In this document: piece by piece, positions 6,269-7,698 of the stretch | Layout: the number at the start of each line of letters is the position of its first letter | Position numbering within the stretch: position 1 is the first letter of the stretch | NCBI GenBank assembly: GCA_964515115.1 | Contig: CAZESB010000025.1 | Coordinates: 1 to 7,698, forward strand | From: UBA1370 sp964515115 | GTDB lineage: Bacteria > Patescibacteriota > Microgenomatia > UBA1400 > PJMF01 | Reading direction: 5' to 3' | DNA length: 7,698 nucleotides | Made by a program: the position numbers and the translations under genes | The notes under the pieces: generated by a model | What the model was told of the DNA's origin: nothing | Database searches by the model: none | The model's input: the letters and a program-made list of their open reading frames with translations, nothing else

Positions 6269-7471
6269 ATGCCATTTTTCAAATACAAAGCCAAAAACGA
6301 GTACAACGAAACGGTCAGCGGCAAGGTTGAAGCTAAAACCATTCATGGTGCCGCTACGGTGCTTGCCAGTCGGGGTTTGTTGGTTATCAGCCTTAATCCC
6401 CTCACCGAGGGTTCTTTTACGGTGATTAAGGAATTTCTCTCCGGAGTGAAACAAGATGATGTGGTCAATTTCACCCGCCAGTTGGCGACGATGATTACTG
6501 CCGGTTTACCTTTGGCCAACGCTCTGTCTATTTTGGTCCGCCAGAGTAAGGCTGAGATGTCTCGCCTGGTAGCCCAACTGCTGCAGGAGGTAGAGGGCGG
6601 CACTTCTTTTGGTGAGGCGTTGTCCAAGCATCCTAATGTTTTTTCCCGGATCTATATTCAATTGGTGAATGCCGGTGAGGCAGGCGGCGTCATTGATGAA
6701 GTGCTGCAGCGACTCGCCGATAATATGGAAAAGTCCAAAGAGTTCCGGGCCAAAACCAAAGGCGCGATGATTTATCCAGCCATTGTTTTGATTGCTATGG
6801 TGGTGGTGGGTTTTATTATGATGGTCTTTGTGATTCCCAAGCTGACAGAAATGTATGACGACTTTGGTGCAGAATTACCGTTTGCTACCCAGGTGCTGAT
6901 TGGCATTTCTAATTTGATGGCCCGATTTTGGTATATGTTTATTGCCGGTGTGGCCGGAGGTATTTTTGTCTTGCGCCGCTGGCACAAAACTGACAACGGC
7001 GAGCGGACCATTGATCGATTTATCCTGCGGCTACCGATTTTCGGCGAGCTGAGGCAGAAAATCATTCTGACCGAGTTTGCCAGAACCTTGTCACTGCTCC
7101 TTGGTGCGGGCATTTCTTTGTTGCAGGCTTTGGAAATCGTTACTGAAGGTGTGAATAATAGAATTTACCGTGAAGCCTTGGCTGAGGTGACCAAACAGGT
7201 AGAAAAAGGCGTGTCTCTTTCTGAGGCGCTGGGTCATTACGAAATGTTTCCGCCAATTTTGCACCAGATGATGGGTGTAGGTGAAGAAACCGGCAAACTT
7301 GACGAAATTTTACTCAAACTTTCTACGTATTTTGAGTCCGAGAGTGAACACGCAGTTAAAAACCTGACCGCGGCTATGGAGCCGATGATCATGATTCTCC
7401 TTGGCGTAGGAGTGGGAGCGATGGTGATTGCCATTATCATGCCGATTTACAGCCTAACTAGCCAATTCTAA
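6269..7471 (+). CDS. pilC: Type IV pilus inner-membrane platform protein PilC
   Basis: PilC (GspF family) is the membrane platform that couples PilB and PilT motion to pilin insertion or removal. The 400-aa product has normal family length. An N-terminal segment typical of the family (FFKYKAKNE, 3-11) precedes two GspF repeats, about 66-190 and 268-391. Each begins with the same pattern: FTRQLATMITAGLPLANAL (68-86) and FARTLSLLLGAGISLLQAL (270-288). Each repeat later contains an acidic glycine motif, NAGEAGG (134-140) and GVGEETGKLDE (336-346). Likely membrane helices are 169-190, about 217-236 and 371-391. The tail ends MPIYSLTSQF, close to the usual PilC/GspF end. It starts 9 bp after pilT with only a distant AGGA (6252-6255), so it probably depends on translation of pilT. 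No truncation or missing motif is visible. Confidence 0.95.
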   Translation: MPFFKYKAKNEYNETVSGKVEAKTIHGAATVLASRGLLVISLNPLTEGSFTVIKEFLSGVKQDDVVNFTRQLATMITAGLPLANALSILVRQSKAEMSRLVAQLLQEVEGGTSFGEALSKHPNVFSRIYIQLVNAGEAGGVIDEVLQRLADNMEKSKEFRAKTKGAMIYPAIVLIAMVVVGFIMMVFVIPKLTEMYDDFGAELPFATQVLIGISNLMARFWYMFIAGVAGGIFVLRRWHKTDNGERTIDRFILRLPIFGELRQKIILTEFARTLSLLLGAGISLLQALEIVTEGVNNRIYREALAEVTKQVEKGVSLSEALGHYEMFPPILHQMMGVGEETGKLDEILLKLSTYFESESEHAVKNLTAAMEPMIMILLGVGVGAMVIAIIMPIYSLTSQF

Positions 7472-7488
7472 ATTTTGAGCATTTCCTC

Positions 7489-7516
7489 TTGCAGAGAACA
7501 GGCTTTTTGTTATAGA
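7489..7516 (+). promoter_or_regulatory. Possible prepilin promoter
   Basis: TTGCAG (7489-7494) and TATAGA (7511-7516) are 16 bp apart, 3 of 6 and 4-5 of 6 consensus matches. Several other TATA-like hexamers lie downstream (7524, 7545), so the real -10 is uncertain. Confidence 0.3.
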
Positions 7517-7524
7517 TTATTAGT

Positions 7525-7539
7525 ATAGTTGCTAACTAT
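7525..7539. repeat. Perfect inverted repeat ATAGTT-GCT-AACTAT upstream of the prepilin gene
   Basis: Two 6-bp arms (7525-7530 and 7534-7539) flank a 3-nt centre. It sits about 40 bp before the prepilin ATG and just after the candidate -10, a position where a repressor or an RNA leader hairpin could act. No T-run follows. The role is not known. Confidence 0.45.
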
Positions 7540-7565
7540 GTGCGTATATAGGTAAAAAATAGTAA

Positions 7566-7572
7566 AAAGGAA
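7566..7572 (+). promoter_or_regulatory. Strong ribosome-binding site of the prepilin gene
   Basis: AAAGGAA ends 4 nt before ATG 7577. It is the best Shine-Dalgarno match among the six genes here, where most starts have none or a weak one. That fits high expression of a fibre subunit and fixes the start codon. Confidence 0.75.
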
Positions 7573-7576
7573 CCCT

Positions 7577-7698
7577 ATGAAACTGTCCACCAAACTTGCT
7601 CGTTTGGTAGCAAAATTACAAGCTACCTTGAAAACTGAAGGCGGCGTCGGTTTTACCATGATCGAGCTGCTGATTGTGATTGCTATTCTTGGTATTTT
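7577..7698 (+). CDS. Type IV prepilin / pseudopilin, N-terminal part only
   Basis: This is the first 40 codons of a class III signal peptide protein, cut by the window edge. The leader of 25 residues contains several Lys and one Arg and ends in GGVG. It is followed by FTMIELLIVIAILGI, the start of the conserved hydrophobic pilin helix. Prepilin peptidase should cut after Gly25, leaving Phe at +1 and the conserved Glu at +5. After cleavage and N-methylation the subunit is assembled through the helix into the fibre, by PilB and PilC encoded just upstream. The globular domain is not visible, so major pilin, minor pilin and pseudopilin cannot be told apart. Position next to pilC and the strong ribosome site favour a major pilin, by inference. 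A leader of 25 residues is longer than the 5-7 typical of type IVa pilins. Confidence 0.9.
   Translation, partial: MKLSTKLARLVAKLQATLKTEGGVGFTMIELLIVIAILGI

Larger units (their letters stand above)
7472..7576. other. Gap between pilC and the prepilin gene
   Basis: This 105-bp AT-rich gap is far longer than the 6-9 bp gaps within pilBTC, suggesting that the prepilin also has its own promoter, as is common for abundant fibre subunits. It contains a candidate promoter, a perfect short inverted repeat and a good ribosome-binding site. A small CTCT/AGAG hairpin (about 7486-7496) followed by TTTTT at 7504-7508 could slow transcription but is too short to call a terminator. Confidence 0.5.

Noticed and set aside
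7486..7508. Terminator between pilC and prepilin
   Set aside because: The CTCT/AGAG stem is only 4 bp and the T-run starts several bases after it.
1..7698. Alternative genetic code (UGA read as Gly) or a hidden new defence or mobile system
   Set aside because: All six frames of real genes run without in-frame TGA and end at normal stops, and every stretch is accounted for by replication or pilus genes.

Overview
The window carries five complete or nearly complete housekeeping genes and the first 40 codons of a sixth. It probably comes from a bacterium of the Candidate Phyla Radiation (Patescibacteria), though the phylum is an inference. It rests on a very compact, zinc-module-free delta' subunit, a divergent but intact GyrB, a minimal pilB-pilT-pilC-pilin order, weak use of Shine-Dalgarno sequences, and a PilB with a long disordered N-terminus and no zinc cysteines. 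The coding sequence has moderate GC, no in-frame stop codons and no sign of a changed genetic code. The gaps between genes are clearly AT-rich.

Layout: positions 1-1961 (minus strand) hold gyrB, missing only its last few codons. Positions 1962-2263 are an AT-rich gap of 302 bp with possible gyrB promoters, an inverted repeat, a repeated 10-mer and a weak terminator-like hairpin behind the next gene. Positions 2264-2965 (minus) encode a short delta'-like clamp-loader subunit. Only 30 bp lie between its start and the start of the divergent pil cluster. On the plus strand follow pilB (2996-5194), pilT (5201-6259), pilC (6269-7471), a 105-bp gap, and a type IV prepilin gene beginning at 7577 and cut by the window edge.

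How they work together: the minus-strand genes serve DNA replication and topology (clamp loading and supercoiling). The plus-strand genes encode the motor end of a type IV pilus. PilB powers extension, PilT powers retraction, PilC is the inner-membrane platform both act on, and the prepilin is the likely fibre subunit. With both extension and retraction ATPases present, a dynamic pilus suited to twitching, attachment or DNA uptake is likely. Minor pilins, prepilin peptidase and PilM/N/O would have to lie outside the window.

I found no new multi-gene system, mobile element, CRISPR array or RNA gene. The points worth a second look are departures from family norms: a roughly 17-residue insertion in the GyrB ATPase domain, loss of the PilB zinc cysteines and of the first MshEN arginine, a compact delta', and a very tight, possibly near-leaderless divergent promoter.
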